Assembly: GCA_034189695.1 (NCBI GenBank)
Contig: JAXHUA010000104.1
Span: 1 to 21,336, forward strand
Source of the DNA: JAXHUA01 sp034189695
GTDB lineage: Bacteria; Chloroflexota; Dehalococcoidia; E44-bin15
Length of the DNA: 21,336 nucleotides
Reading direction: 5' to 3'
The first letter of the stretch is position 1, and every line of letters starts with the position of its first letter. The position numbers were made by a program, and so were the translations under genes. The notes beneath the pieces were generated by a model. It saw only the letters and a list, made by a program, of their open reading frames with translations. It had not been told where the DNA came from and made no database searches. This document shows, in pieces, positions 6,318 to 14,007 of the stretch.

Positions 6318-7457
6318 TTACCTCCCAATTGTCTCCAAGAAGGCCTGCACCCTGGTCCGCATCTGGCCAACAGCCCCCATCATGTACTCGCGTTCCAGCA
6401 CCATGTAGGGCGTCGCCATTCTCTCCTTCTTGAGGTCCCACTCCATGATGGCGCCCTCGCCACCCCACGTATCACAGTACTTCATCCGCTGCATGATGAC
6501 TCCATCGACCTTGTAGTCCTTGACCAGGTTCATGAGGAACTCCTGCCTGCGGGGATAGTCGATCATGCGGGGACAGGAGGGACGCTCGAGATAGCGTTTC
6601 GCCAGCGCACGCAGGGGGTCACCATCCTCCTCAACGGGGATCCAGAAATCCCTTACCCCGAAACAGAGGAAATCGGTCACCACCAGCCCGCCCAGGTCTT
6701 CGATCGTCTTGATGTAGTCGGGGTCCTCCAGTTCGCCACCGCCGACCAGCAGACGGGCTCTGTATCCAGAGAAACCTTCACGGCCCTTGAGCTCTTCCAG
6801 GAGGTCTTTCAACTTCTGGTTGAACTCCTCGGCCGGCATCGCTGTGCCGGCAATCATGATCCCCAGCATCTCGGTGCCGGAGAGAGGCGGCGCATCCGCC
6901 TTCCTCAGTTCGTAGAGTCTACCGAGGAGCGTTCGCCTCTCGTTGTAGACCCGGATGCTCTCTCTAAGGGCGTCATCTGTTATCGTCACCTGGAAATGGT
7001 CCTCGAGACTGCGCCTGAACCTGCCGAGAACCGAGGTAAGCCACTCCACTGTCTCTTCATCGGACTTCATGGGTATGCTCATGAAGTGCAGATAGAAAGG
7101 GGAACGCGGGAAGTCCACCTTGCCAAACTTCCACACGTCGTACAGGCGTCGAACGTGGTCGCAGCTATAGAAGGCAACGAGCCCGTCCAAGAACCCGAAC
7201 TCACCCCTCATCGCCTGGTCGAGGGAGTGCCGACAAAAGGTGCACATCGTACGATAGGCGTAGACGTCTCCCAAGTCCGAACTAGTGCTCCCAGTGGCCC
7301 GCATACGGTACGGGAGCATGCCGGCGGCATGGATTATCTCCACTGGTACATAGGTGCAGTAGGAGCCGATCACCCTGCCACCATTTCCCTTCCACCTCTC
7401 GATGTGCAGATTGGAGAGTGTTGCCGCTGACTTCGTCAATTCGTCCAAAGATGCCAT
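6318..7457 (-). CDS. 2-hydroxyacyl-CoA dehydratase / benzoyl-CoA reductase-family alpha-type subunit, first copy
   Basis: This is the first gene of the minus-strand cluster: 379 residues, ATG at 7457 with a weak GGGACG upstream. The order is an N-terminal lobe with SYCTYVPVEIIHAAGMLPYR (Cys34), MCTFCRHSLDQA (Cys72, Cys75) and YSCDHVRRLYD (Cys99), a helical middle region, then a C-terminal lobe with DFLCFGVRDFW (Cys265), PSCPRMID (Cys295) and KYCDTWGGE (Cys328). This is the classic two-lobed fold of HgdA/HgdB, FldB/FldC and BcrB/BcrC proteins. Seven cysteines are shared with the second copy, more than the three needed for one [4Fe-4S] cluster. Benzoyl-CoA reductase of the Bcr type would need two activator-type subunits; only one is seen, so a dehydratase-like or novel reductase role is favoured. 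Confidence 0.88.
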   Translation of the reverse strand: MASLDELTKSAATLSNLHIERWKGNGGRVIGSYCTYVPVEIIHAAGMLPYRMRATGSTSSDLGDVYAYRTMCTFCRHSLDQAMRGEFGFLDGLVAFYSCDHVRRLYDVWKFGKVDFPRSPFYLHFMSIPMKSDEETVEWLTSVLGRFRRSLEDHFQVTITDDALRESIRVYNERRTLLGRLYELRKADAPPLSGTEMLGIMIAGTAMPAEEFNQKLKDLLEELKGREGFSGYRARLLVGGGELEDPDYIKTIEDLGGLVVTDFLCFGVRDFWIPVEEDGDPLRALAKRYLERPSCPRMIDYPRRQEFLMNLVKDYKVDGVIMQRMKYCDTWGGEGAIMEWDLKKERMATPYMVLEREYMMGAVGQMRTRVQAFLETIGR

Positions 7458-7708
7458 GCGTGATTACGTCCCTTAATCCGTGTTCGCGCTCGTGACGCCG
7501 GTACTGTAGAGTGCCTCACGTGGGGGCTGATGATGGTCCCATCTATTCATGTTATCATCCTCTACGGCATGCGGTTAAATTAGTAAGCAATAATAAACGA
7601 TATTAGTCGATAGTATCTGTATTTGGACGGAAAGACCAGCGTCGCGACACTGCGTCCCTCCCCAAAATCGTCGACCCCTGGCTCCGGCTGTGCTATACTC
7701 CGAACGGG
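7458..7708. other. Divergent intergenic region
   Basis: These 251 bases separate the minus-strand cluster from the plus-strand housekeeping genes. The stretch 7570-7625 is clearly AT-rich against its surroundings and probably carries the promoter of the minus-strand cluster, but no clean -35/-10 pair could be picked on that strand. The plus-strand promoter lies at 7671-7699. No RNA gene or good hairpin was seen. Confidence 0.5.
7671..7699 (+). promoter_or_regulatory. Promoter of the threonylcarbamoyl-AMP synthase gene
   Basis: TCGACC (7671-7676), a 17-base spacer and TATACT (7694-7699) match the sigma-70 pattern. Transcription would be expected near 7706, only a few bases before the GTG at 7709, so the mRNA may have almost no 5' leader. 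Confidence 0.55.
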
Positions 7709-8317
7709 GTGGACAGCAAAGTCGGGCTCGCGGTCGAGGTTCTCAGGAGGGGTGGAGTCGTCGCTTTGCCCACGGACACCGTCTACGGGCTGGGAGCAAA
7801 CCCATTCGACGACGCGGCCGTGACGAGAGTGTATGAGATCAAGAGCCGACCTCATCACCTTGCCCTGCCACTGCTCCTTGGCAGCATCTCACAACTGGAA
7901 GTGGTAGCGAGCGATGTGCCGCAACTCGCATGGTCTCTCGCCGAGCGCTTCCTTCCCGGAGGGCTCACGCTAATCCTCCACAAGTCCGCCTCAGTGCCAG
8001 CCGTCGTCAGTGGCGGTGGCGACACCGTCGCCATACGTGTACCCAACCATCCTGTCCCCATTGCCGTAATCGAAGAGTTGCGAGGACCCATTACCGGGAC
8101 CAGTGCTAACCTCAGTGGCAGGCGCAGCCCGGTGACTGCCCAGGAGGTCCGCAACCAGCTTGGAGAAACAGTAGACCTGATAATCGATGGCGGAAGGTGC
8201 CCGCACGGCGTGGACTCGACGGTGATTGACTTCAGCGGAGAGAAACCGAGAATAGTACGAGAAGGGGCGGTGAGCCGCGACGAGGTCGAACGCGTCTGCG
8301 GCGAGCACATCTTCTAG
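7709..8317 (+). CDS. L-threonylcarbamoyladenylate synthase, YrdC domain (TsaC/Sua5 family)
   Basis: The 202-residue protein makes threonylcarbamoyl-AMP from threonine, bicarbonate and ATP, the first step of the t6A modification at position 37 of ANN-decoding tRNAs. Motifs are ALPTDTVYGLGANP near residue 19, EIKSRP near 43 (the K-x-R nucleotide site), FLPGGLTLIL near 81, the AIRVPNHP segment, TGTSANLSG near 129, and HGVDSTVIDF near 167. The length covers only the YrdC domain, as in TsaC; the C-terminal Sua5 domain is absent. The GTG start has no Shine-Dalgarno sequence and lies 10 bases beyond the -10 box, consistent with leaderless translation. rpiB follows after 12 bases, so the two are probably co-transcribed. 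Confidence 0.9.
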   Translation: MDSKVGLAVEVLRRGGVVALPTDTVYGLGANPFDDAAVTRVYEIKSRPHHLALPLLLGSISQLEVVASDVPQLAWSLAERFLPGGLTLILHKSASVPAVVSGGGDTVAIRVPNHPVPIAVIEELRGPITGTSANLSGRRSPVTAQEVRNQLGETVDLIIDGGRCPHGVDSTVIDFSGEKPRIVREGAVSRDEVERVCGEHIF

Positions 8318-8329
8318 AAGGGGGGCAAC

Positions 8330-8770
8330 ATGCGGATTGCCATAGGCTGTGACCATAGAGGAATTGTCCTCAAGAAGGCCGTCATCGAGTACCTCTCGGA
8401 AAGAGGAGACGATTGCGAGGACTTCGGCTGTCACGGCACAGAATCGGTTGACTACCCCGACTACGCTCGGGCCGTGGCCCGCGCCGTGGCTGAAGGTCAC
8501 TTCGAACATGGTATCCTCATCTGTGCCACCGGTATCGGCATGAGCATAGTCGCCAACAAGGTGCCTGGTGCGTATGCCGCCCTCTGCCATGACGTCTTCA
8601 GTGCCCGGCGGAGCCGTGAACACAACAATGCCAATGTCCTTTGCCTTGGAGCGCTGGTTCTGGGAGAGGGACTGGCTCTGGAGATAGTCGAAGCGCACCT
8701 TGCCGCCGAATTCGAGGGGGGGCGTCACGCGCAGCGCTTCGATAAGGTGAAAGCTCTCGAGCGATTGTAG
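8330..8770 (+). CDS. rpiB: Ribose-5-phosphate isomerase B
   Basis: The 146-residue enzyme interconverts ribose 5-phosphate and ribulose 5-phosphate in the non-oxidative pentose phosphate pathway. Signature segments are IAIGCDHRGIVLKK at the N-terminus, DYPDYARAVA near 43, the active-site ICATGIGMSIVANK (the cysteine kept, the usual following glycine replaced by alanine) and SARRSREHNNANVLCLGA near 91, which is typical of the RpiB/LacA family. The length is normal. The start is supported by AGGGGGG eight bases upstream. It probably shares an mRNA with the preceding YrdC gene and ends just before the dxs promoter. A LacAB-type galactose-6-phosphate isomerase is unlikely given a single subunit gene and the sugar-phosphate context. 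Confidence 0.92.
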   Translation: MRIAIGCDHRGIVLKKAVIEYLSERGDDCEDFGCHGTESVDYPDYARAVARAVAEGHFEHGILICATGIGMSIVANKVPGAYAALCHDVFSARRSREHNNANVLCLGALVLGEGLALEIVEAHLAAEFEGGRHAQRFDKVKALERL

Positions 8771-8775
8771 CTTCC

Positions 8776-8805
8776 TTGACAATGTGTTTCTCAGATTGCT
8801 AACAT
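8776..8805 (+). promoter_or_regulatory. Promoter of dxs
   Basis: A perfect TTGACA (8776-8781), an 18-base spacer and TAACAT (8800-8805) precede dxs by 29 bases. Its position just past the rpiB stop suggests dxs can be transcribed on its own. Confidence 0.6.
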
Positions 8806-8834
8806 GAAGTTGCTTTCCGAAACGAGAAAGTAGT

Positions 8835-10751
8835 ATGGTCAAGCTACTAGATTGCATCGATGAGCCCACCGACCTGAAGAGACTGACCCTCGCCGAGCTG
8901 GAGCAGCTCGCCGTCGAGATTCGACAGGAGATTATCGCCACGGTGACCGCGAACGGTGGGCATCTCGCCTCCAACCTGGGAGTTGTAGAACTAACCATCG
9001 CCCTCCATCGGTCGTTTGACAGCCCGCGCGACAAGATCATATGGGACGTAGGCCATCAGACCTATGCCCACAAGTTGCTCACCGGACGTAGAGATGACTT
9101 CGCTACGATTCGCACGCACGGAGGCATCAGCGGGTTTGCCGAGCCAGGCGAGAGCCCTCATGACCACTTCGGCACCGGCCACGCGTCGACATCTGTATCC
9201 GCCGCCGTGGGCATGGCCACTGCGCGGGATATGTCGGGGGAGGGCTACAATGTGGTCGCTGTCATCGGCGATGCGGCGCTGGCTGGTGGCATGGCTTTCG
9301 AGGCCGTCAACCATGCGGGGCACCTAGGTACCAGGATGATCGTCGTGCTAAACGACAACGGAATGGCGATCTCACCGAGCGTCGGAGCCCTGGCGAGAGT
9401 AATCTACCGGCTCAGGCTCGACCGGCGCTACCACCGCGCCAAGAAAGAGACGTCCCACATTCTGGCCAGGCTCCCCGCCGGTAACAGGGCGTGGCAGCTC
9501 TGGAAGCGTGTTGAGAAGGGGTTGAAGGGTTTCATCATCCCAGCCATGTTCTGGGAGGAGTTGGGCTTCACCTACGTCGGGCCAATCGACGGTCATAGCA
9601 TTGCTGACATGGCGGCAGTGCTGTCGCAAGTCAAGAAGCATCCCAATGGCCCCACTCTCGTCCATGTCGTGACCCGCAAAGGGAAGGGGCACCGCCCGGC
9701 GGAGACCGATGCCGCTGGGTTTCACGGCGTCTCTCCGAGCCGCAGCCACAGCCACCACCCTCCTTCATACAGCGAGGTGTTCGGTAGGACCCTGCTGCGC
9801 CTCGCCCGGGAGAACCCCAGAATAGTCGCTGTCACCGCGGCCATGCCCGAGGGGACTGGTCTGAGCATCATGGCCCAGGAGCTCCCCGGCAGGGTCTTCG
9901 ATGTGGGTATCTGCGAGCAGCACGCCGTCACCTTCGCCGCGGGGCTCGCCACGCAAGGGTACATTCCAGTCGTTGCCATCTACTCGACCTTCTTGCAGCG
10001 TGCCGTCGACCAGGTTATACATGATGTCTGTCTTCAAAACCTGCCCGTCGTGCTGGCCATTGACCGTGGGGGCATCGTCGGCGAGGACGGCAAGACGCAC
10101 CAGGGCACCTTCGACCTCTCGTACCTGGGTTTTGTGCCGAATATGGTGCTTGCCTGCCCCAAGGATGAGAACGAACTCCAGCACCTGCTTTTCACTGCCC
10201 TCGAAGCGAGGTGTCCTTTCGCACTTCGTTACCCCAGAGGACATGGTCTGGGTGTCCCGATTGACGAGAGTCTCCAGGAACTGCCGCTCGGCAAAGCGGA
10301 GGTACTCAGAAACGGGGATGACCTGGCGGTTGCAGCCGTGGGTGCCGCTGTTGGCCCGGCGATGGACGCGGCAGAGAGACTGTCACGAGACGGCGTGGAG
10401 TGTACTGTGGTGAACGCCCGCTTCGTGAAGCCTGTGGACCGTGACCTCATTCTCGAAGTGGCCAACCGAACAGGACGTGTGGTCACCGTCGAAGAGAACG
10501 CCCTGCGAGGCGGATTCGGAAGCGCTGTGCTGGAGGCAATCCAGGATGCTCATCTGCCCGAGGTTCGGGTCGAGCGAATCGGATTGCCCGACATTTTTGT
10601 GGAGCATGGCTCCCAGGAGGCGCTCCGGGCCAAATACGGACTCGACGCTGAAGGAATCGTCAAACGTGTATTGCAGTCCTTCCCGGTGTTCACGCCTCCT
10701 GCTGAGGCAAGAACCGGGATACGACATGGGAGCCGGGGACTCAGTGAGTGA
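8835..10751 (+). CDS. dxs: 1-deoxy-D-xylulose-5-phosphate synthase
   Basis: The 638-residue, full-length enzyme condenses pyruvate with glyceraldehyde 3-phosphate to give 1-deoxyxylulose 5-phosphate, the entry step of the methylerythritol-phosphate route to isoprenoids. It uses thiamine diphosphate and magnesium. Visible features are NGGHLASNLGVVELTIALH near residue 40, WDVGHQTYAHKLLTGR near 70, FGTGHASTS, the cofactor motif GDAALAGGMAFEA with the downstream VLNDN, VTRKGKGH before the second domain, and DVGICEQHAVTFAAGLA in the pyrimidine domain followed by a C-terminal transketolase-like domain. A plausible intrinsic terminator follows at 10779. The glyceraldehyde 3-phosphate substrate connects it to the adjacent pgk-apgM-tpiA genes. 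The ATG at 8835 has only a weak purine-rich GAAAG upstream. Confidence 0.96.
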   Translation: MVKLLDCIDEPTDLKRLTLAELEQLAVEIRQEIIATVTANGGHLASNLGVVELTIALHRSFDSPRDKIIWDVGHQTYAHKLLTGRRDDFATIRTHGGISGFAEPGESPHDHFGTGHASTSVSAAVGMATARDMSGEGYNVVAVIGDAALAGGMAFEAVNHAGHLGTRMIVVLNDNGMAISPSVGALARVIYRLRLDRRYHRAKKETSHILARLPAGNRAWQLWKRVEKGLKGFIIPAMFWEELGFTYVGPIDGHSIADMAAVLSQVKKHPNGPTLVHVVTRKGKGHRPAETDAAGFHGVSPSRSHSHHPPSYSEVFGRTLLRLARENPRIVAVTAAMPEGTGLSIMAQELPGRVFDVGICEQHAVTFAAGLATQGYIPVVAIYSTFLQRAVDQVIHDVCLQNLPVVLAIDRGGIVGEDGKTHQGTFDLSYLGFVPNMVLACPKDENELQHLLFTALEARCPFALRYPRGHGLGVPIDESLQELPLGKAEVLRNGDDLAVAAVGAAVGPAMDAAERLSRDGVECTVVNARFVKPVDRDLILEVANRTGRVVTVEENALRGGFGSAVLEAIQDAHLPEVRVERIGLPDIFVEHGSQEALRAKYGLDAEGIVKRVLQSFPVFTPPAEARTGIRHGSRGLSE

Positions 10752-10778
10752 CCGAGTCTAGTTTGCTGTAGGAAATGT

Positions 10779-10811
10779 CAGGTGAGCAACCGTTGACCGC
10801 CTGATATTTTT
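10779..10811 (+). terminator. Possible intrinsic terminator after dxs
   Basis: CAGGTG (10779-10784) can pair with CGCCTG (10798-10803), with one G-U pair, and is followed by ATATTTTTG. The stem interior is imperfect, so this is a moderate call. It lies between dxs and pgk. Confidence 0.4.
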
Positions 10812-10843
10812 GTTAACGCAAGGTTGAGGAGCGTGCGAAGCGA

Positions 10844-12034
10844 ATGGACAAGAAAACCGTCAGAGATGTCGACGTCAGAGGCAAGAGGGTCTTGGTGAGA
10901 GTTGACTTGAATGTTCCTCTCGACGAGAAGGGCACCGTCATCGATGACACCCGAATCAGGGCGGTATTCCCCACCGTCAACTACCTCGTCGAGAACAAGG
11001 CTCGTGTGATCCTCTGTTCTCATCTCGGCCGTCCTGAGGGAAAGGTGGTCCCTGAACTCAGCCTTGCGCCTGTAGCCAAGCGGCTTTCGGAACTTCTTGG
11101 CTCGCAGGTGGACCTGGCCCCCGACTGCGTGGGAGCCGATGTCGAGAAGGCGGTCGCCAAGCTCAAGAAGGGCAGCGTGCTTCTGCTGGAGAACCTTCGC
11201 TTCCACATTGAGGAGGAAGCGAACGACTCCAAGTTTGCCTGGGCACTGGCTCAGCTGGCGGACATCCACGTCAACGACGCGTTCGGCACGGCGCACAGGA
11301 CGCACGCGTCAAATGTAGGTGTTGCGGAGTACCTTCCCAGCGTCGCGGGGCTGCTGATGGAGAGGGAGATCGACATGCTGAGCGAGGCTCTTGACCATCC
11401 GGCACGCCCGCTCACGGCCATCGTCGGTGGAGCCAAGATACGTGACAAGATCGGCGTCATCGAGAACATACTCAGCAAGGTCGACTCTATGCTCGTCGGT
11501 GGTGGCATGGTCTCCACATTCCTCAAGGCTTTGAAGTACGATGTCGGCGAGTCATCAGTCGAAGTAAACAAAGTCGACCTGGCGCAGTGGATAATCGAGA
11601 AGGCCAAGGAGAAGGGGGTGCACCTGGTACTGCCCACCGATGTGGTAGTGGCCAGTACGTTCGCCGCCAACGCGCCAATGAAGGTAGTACCGGTGAGTGA
11701 GGTGCCGGCAACGTGGTATGTCATGGACATCGGGCCGCAGACCATCGAGCTGTTCGAAGCGAAGCTCCGCAAGAGCAAGACGATTATCTGGAACGGGCCG
11801 GTCGGCGTGTTCGAGTTCCCCAAGTTCGCCAAGGGCACTGAGGCCATCGCAAGGGTGCTGGTGGGCCTCGACGCCATCACCGTGATTGGAGGCGGCTCGA
11901 CGGCTGAGGCTGTGGTAGAGCTGGGCCTGGTCGACAAGATGACCCATGTTTCAACCGGCGGTGGCGCCTCATTGAGGTTCCTCGAAGGTAGACCGCTGCC
12001 CGGCGTAGCCGTGCTTCAGGACAAGGATACCTGA
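10844..12034 (+). CDS. pgk: Phosphoglycerate kinase
   Basis: The 396-residue protein transfers phosphate between 1,3-bisphosphoglycerate and ADP in glycolysis. Family motifs are RVLVRVDLNVPLD near residue 14, a substrate arginine in DDTRIRA, SHLGRPEGK near 60, LLLENLRFH near 105, NDAFGTAHRTHAS near 144, IVGGAKIRDKIGVIENIL, WNGPVGVFEF near 315 and GGGSTAEAV near the C-terminus. The length is typical. GAGGAG lies about 13 bases before the ATG. The stop overlaps the start of the phosphoglycerate mutase gene by one base (TGATG), so the two are translationally coupled. It is the first gene of a tight run of pgk, apgM, tpiA, miaA and dapF. A TTGACC sequence at 10793 has no good -10 partner. Confidence 0.97.
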   Translation: MDKKTVRDVDVRGKRVLVRVDLNVPLDEKGTVIDDTRIRAVFPTVNYLVENKARVILCSHLGRPEGKVVPELSLAPVAKRLSELLGSQVDLAPDCVGADVEKAVAKLKKGSVLLLENLRFHIEEEANDSKFAWALAQLADIHVNDAFGTAHRTHASNVGVAEYLPSVAGLLMEREIDMLSEALDHPARPLTAIVGGAKIRDKIGVIENILSKVDSMLVGGGMVSTFLKALKYDVGESSVEVNKVDLAQWIIEKAKEKGVHLVLPTDVVVASTFAANAPMKVVPVSEVPATWYVMDIGPQTIELFEAKLRKSKTIIWNGPVGVFEFPKFAKGTEAIARVLVGLDAITVIGGGSTAEAVVELGLVDKMTHVSTGGGASLRFLEGRPLPGVAVLQDKDT

Positions 12035-13239
12035 TGATCGCGTTTGAGCAGATCGCTGCGATCGCGAAATCGACTCCTACCAGAATCGTGCTGCTGGTTC
12101 TCGACGGATTGGGCGGTCTGCCACACCCCGAGACGGGGAAGACCGAACTGGAGACGGCCAGCACCCCCAATCTGGACCGGCTGGCGAGAGAAGGGGTATG
12201 CGGGCTGGTGCATACAGTCAGTCCCGGCATCACGCCGGGAAGCGCGCCGGGCCACCTGGGGCTCTTTGGCTACGATCCGCTCAGGTTCACAGTGGGCCGA
12301 GGCGCCCTCGAGGCCCTCGGCGTGGACTTCGACCTGAGAACGGGTGACGTAGCAGCCCGCGGCAACTTCTGCACCACAGACCATCGCGGCATTGTCACCG
12401 ACCGACGGGCCGGGCGTATTTCCAGCGAGGTGTGCGCCGCACTGTGCCAAATGCTGGACGGCATGACCATCGACGGCGTAGCGGTCATCGTGGCACCAGT
12501 GCGTGAACACCGCTTCCTGGTGGTCTTTCGAGGCGAGGGGCTGGCCAGCGAAGTGACCGACTCCGACCCGCAACGAGAGGGCATTCCCCCCAAGCCAATC
12601 ACCCCGCTGACGCCAACAGCCGAGAAGACCGCCCACATCGCAGCCGAGTTCGTCGAGCGTGCAAGGGGCATTCTCGCCGAGCGCCACCCGGCCAACATGG
12701 TGCTGCTCCGCGGCTTCGCGTGCTGTCCCAGTTTCCCGTCAATGAACGATGTATTCCATCTTAAGCCAGCAGCTATAGCCTCCTATCCCATGTACCGCGG
12801 CTTGGCCAAGACCGTCGGCATGGATGTCCTGCCAACAGGTTTGAGCTTCGCGAAGGAGTTGTCCACGCTCGAGCGCAGCTACGATAGCTACGACTTCTTC
12901 TTCGTGCATGTGAAGGGGACTGACTCAGCGGGCGAAGACGGCGACTTCCACCGCAAGGTGGAAGTCATCGAAGAAGTCGATCAGCAACTGCCAGCCCTCA
13001 CCAAGCTCGGACCCGATGTCACGATTGTCACCGCCGACCATTCCACCCCGGCGGTATTGCGGGGCCACAGTTGGCATCCCGTCCCCTTCTTGCTACACTC
13101 AAAGTGGTGCCGGAGGGACGACGTGACACATTTCTCCGAGATGGCGTGTGCCCGGGGGGCGCTGGGAAGGTTCCCAGCGGTTGACATAATGCCGCTCGCC
13201 CTGGCAAACGCCCAGAAACTGGACAAGTATGGTGCGTAG
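12034..13239 (+). CDS. apgM: 2,3-bisphosphoglycerate-independent phosphoglycerate mutase, archaeal type
   Basis: The 401-residue protein interconverts 3- and 2-phosphoglycerate without a bisphosphoglycerate cofactor. It belongs to the alkaline-phosphatase superfamily and resembles the archaeal form, not the 510-residue bacterial GpmI. Evidence is VLLVLDGLGGLPHPETGKTELETA near residue 18, ASTPNLDRLAREG, VSPGITPGSAPGHLGLFGYDP near 63-83, FVHVKGTDSAGEDGD near 290 with metal ligands, and VTADHSTPAVLRGHSWHPVPFLL near 335. The start overlaps the pgk stop by one base. tpiA begins nine bases after its end. Archaeal-type mutases are known in scattered bacteria including Chloroflexota, which supports the taxonomic guess. 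Confidence 0.93.
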   Translation: MIAFEQIAAIAKSTPTRIVLLVLDGLGGLPHPETGKTELETASTPNLDRLAREGVCGLVHTVSPGITPGSAPGHLGLFGYDPLRFTVGRGALEALGVDFDLRTGDVAARGNFCTTDHRGIVTDRRAGRISSEVCAALCQMLDGMTIDGVAVIVAPVREHRFLVVFRGEGLASEVTDSDPQREGIPPKPITPLTPTAEKTAHIAAEFVERARGILAERHPANMVLLRGFACCPSFPSMNDVFHLKPAAIASYPMYRGLAKTVGMDVLPTGLSFAKELSTLERSYDSYDFFFVHVKGTDSAGEDGDFHRKVEVIEEVDQQLPALTKLGPDVTIVTADHSTPAVLRGHSWHPVPFLLHSKWCRRDDVTHFSEMACARGALGRFPAVDIMPLALANAQKLDKYGA

Positions 13240-13248
13240 GATACGGAT

Positions 13249-14007
13249 ATGAGAACACCCTTCGTTGCTGGCAATTGGAAGATGAACACCACGGTGGCCG
13301 AGGCGACCGCACTTGTAAGGGAGATGAAGGACGAACTCGACCGGACTGACGGAGTGGACAAGGTGCTCTGTCCACCTTTCGTGTCCCTGGCGGCAGTGAG
13401 AGACCTTCTCGAAGGCTCGACTGTGGGACTGGGCGCCCAGAACATGTACTTCGAAGAGAAGGGCGCATTCACCGGTGAGGTATCTCCAGCCATGGTGGCG
13501 GAGCTGTGCCAGTTCGTCATTCTCGGTCACTCGGAGCGGCGACACCTGTTCGGCGAGACCGACGACTACGTGAACAGGAAGGTCCGTGCAGCGTTGCAGT
13601 TCGGGCTTACTCCAATCCTCTGCGTCGGCGAGACCCTCGACGAGCGTGAAGCGAGAAGGACGCAGGAGGTGGTGACCCGGCAGATCACGGGCGGGCTTCA
13701 AGGTGTCGATTCGTCGCACGGATTCGTCGTTGCCTACGAGCCCGTGTGGGCCATCGGAACGGGCAGAGCCGCCAACGGCCCGGACGCCAATCTCACCGTG
13801 GCGGTGATAAGGAATACACTGGCCCAGCTTATGGGAGAGCAAGCGGCAATGGGGATCAGGATTCTCTACGGGGGGAGCGTGACTGCCGATAACGTCGCCG
13901 AGTTTGTCATGCAGGCCGAGATCGATGGAGCACTTGTGGGCGGTGCAAGCCTGAAGGCAGACCAGTTCGTGGCTATTGTCCAGCAGTCAGCAGCTATTGG
14001 GAGATGA
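13249..14007 (+). CDS. tpiA: Triose-phosphate isomerase
   Basis: The 252-residue barrel enzyme interconverts dihydroxyacetone phosphate and glyceraldehyde 3-phosphate. All catalytic residues are visible: Lys11 in GNWKMN, His94 in ILGHSERR and Glu164 in AYEPVWAIGTG. The phosphate-binding GGSV motif is present near residue 207 and GALVGGASLK near the C-terminus. The length is typical. The stop overlaps the miaA start by four bases (ATGA), indicating translational coupling. Together with pgk and apgM it gives three consecutive steps of triose-phosphate metabolism in one transcription unit. Confidence 0.97.
   Translation: MRTPFVAGNWKMNTTVAEATALVREMKDELDRTDGVDKVLCPPFVSLAAVRDLLEGSTVGLGAQNMYFEEKGAFTGEVSPAMVAELCQFVILGHSERRHLFGETDDYVNRKVRAALQFGLTPILCVGETLDEREARRTQEVVTRQITGGLQGVDSSHGFVVAYEPVWAIGTGRAANGPDANLTVAVIRNTLAQLMGEQAAMGIRILYGGSVTADNVAEFVMQAEIDGALVGGASLKADQFVAIVQQSAAIGR

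Noticed and set aside
6183..7430. A 415-codon open frame on the plus strand
   Set aside because: It lies antisense to the intact alpha subunit, which has clear family motifs; it is a shadow of high-GC codon bias and has no recognisable domain.
1315..7457. Assignment as a true class I benzoyl-CoA reductase (BcrABCD)
   Set aside because: Only one activator-type subunit is present and no ring-degradation genes are seen, so the substrate cannot be called.
7991..9040. A 349-codon minus-strand frame across the YrdC gene, rpiB and dxs
   Set aside because: It covers three well-identified genes on the other strand and two intergenic gaps; no family resemblance.
10793..10821. Promoter for pgk based on TTGACC
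   Set aside because: No acceptable -10 hexamer occurs at 16-18 bases; the sequence fits better as part of the dxs terminator stem.
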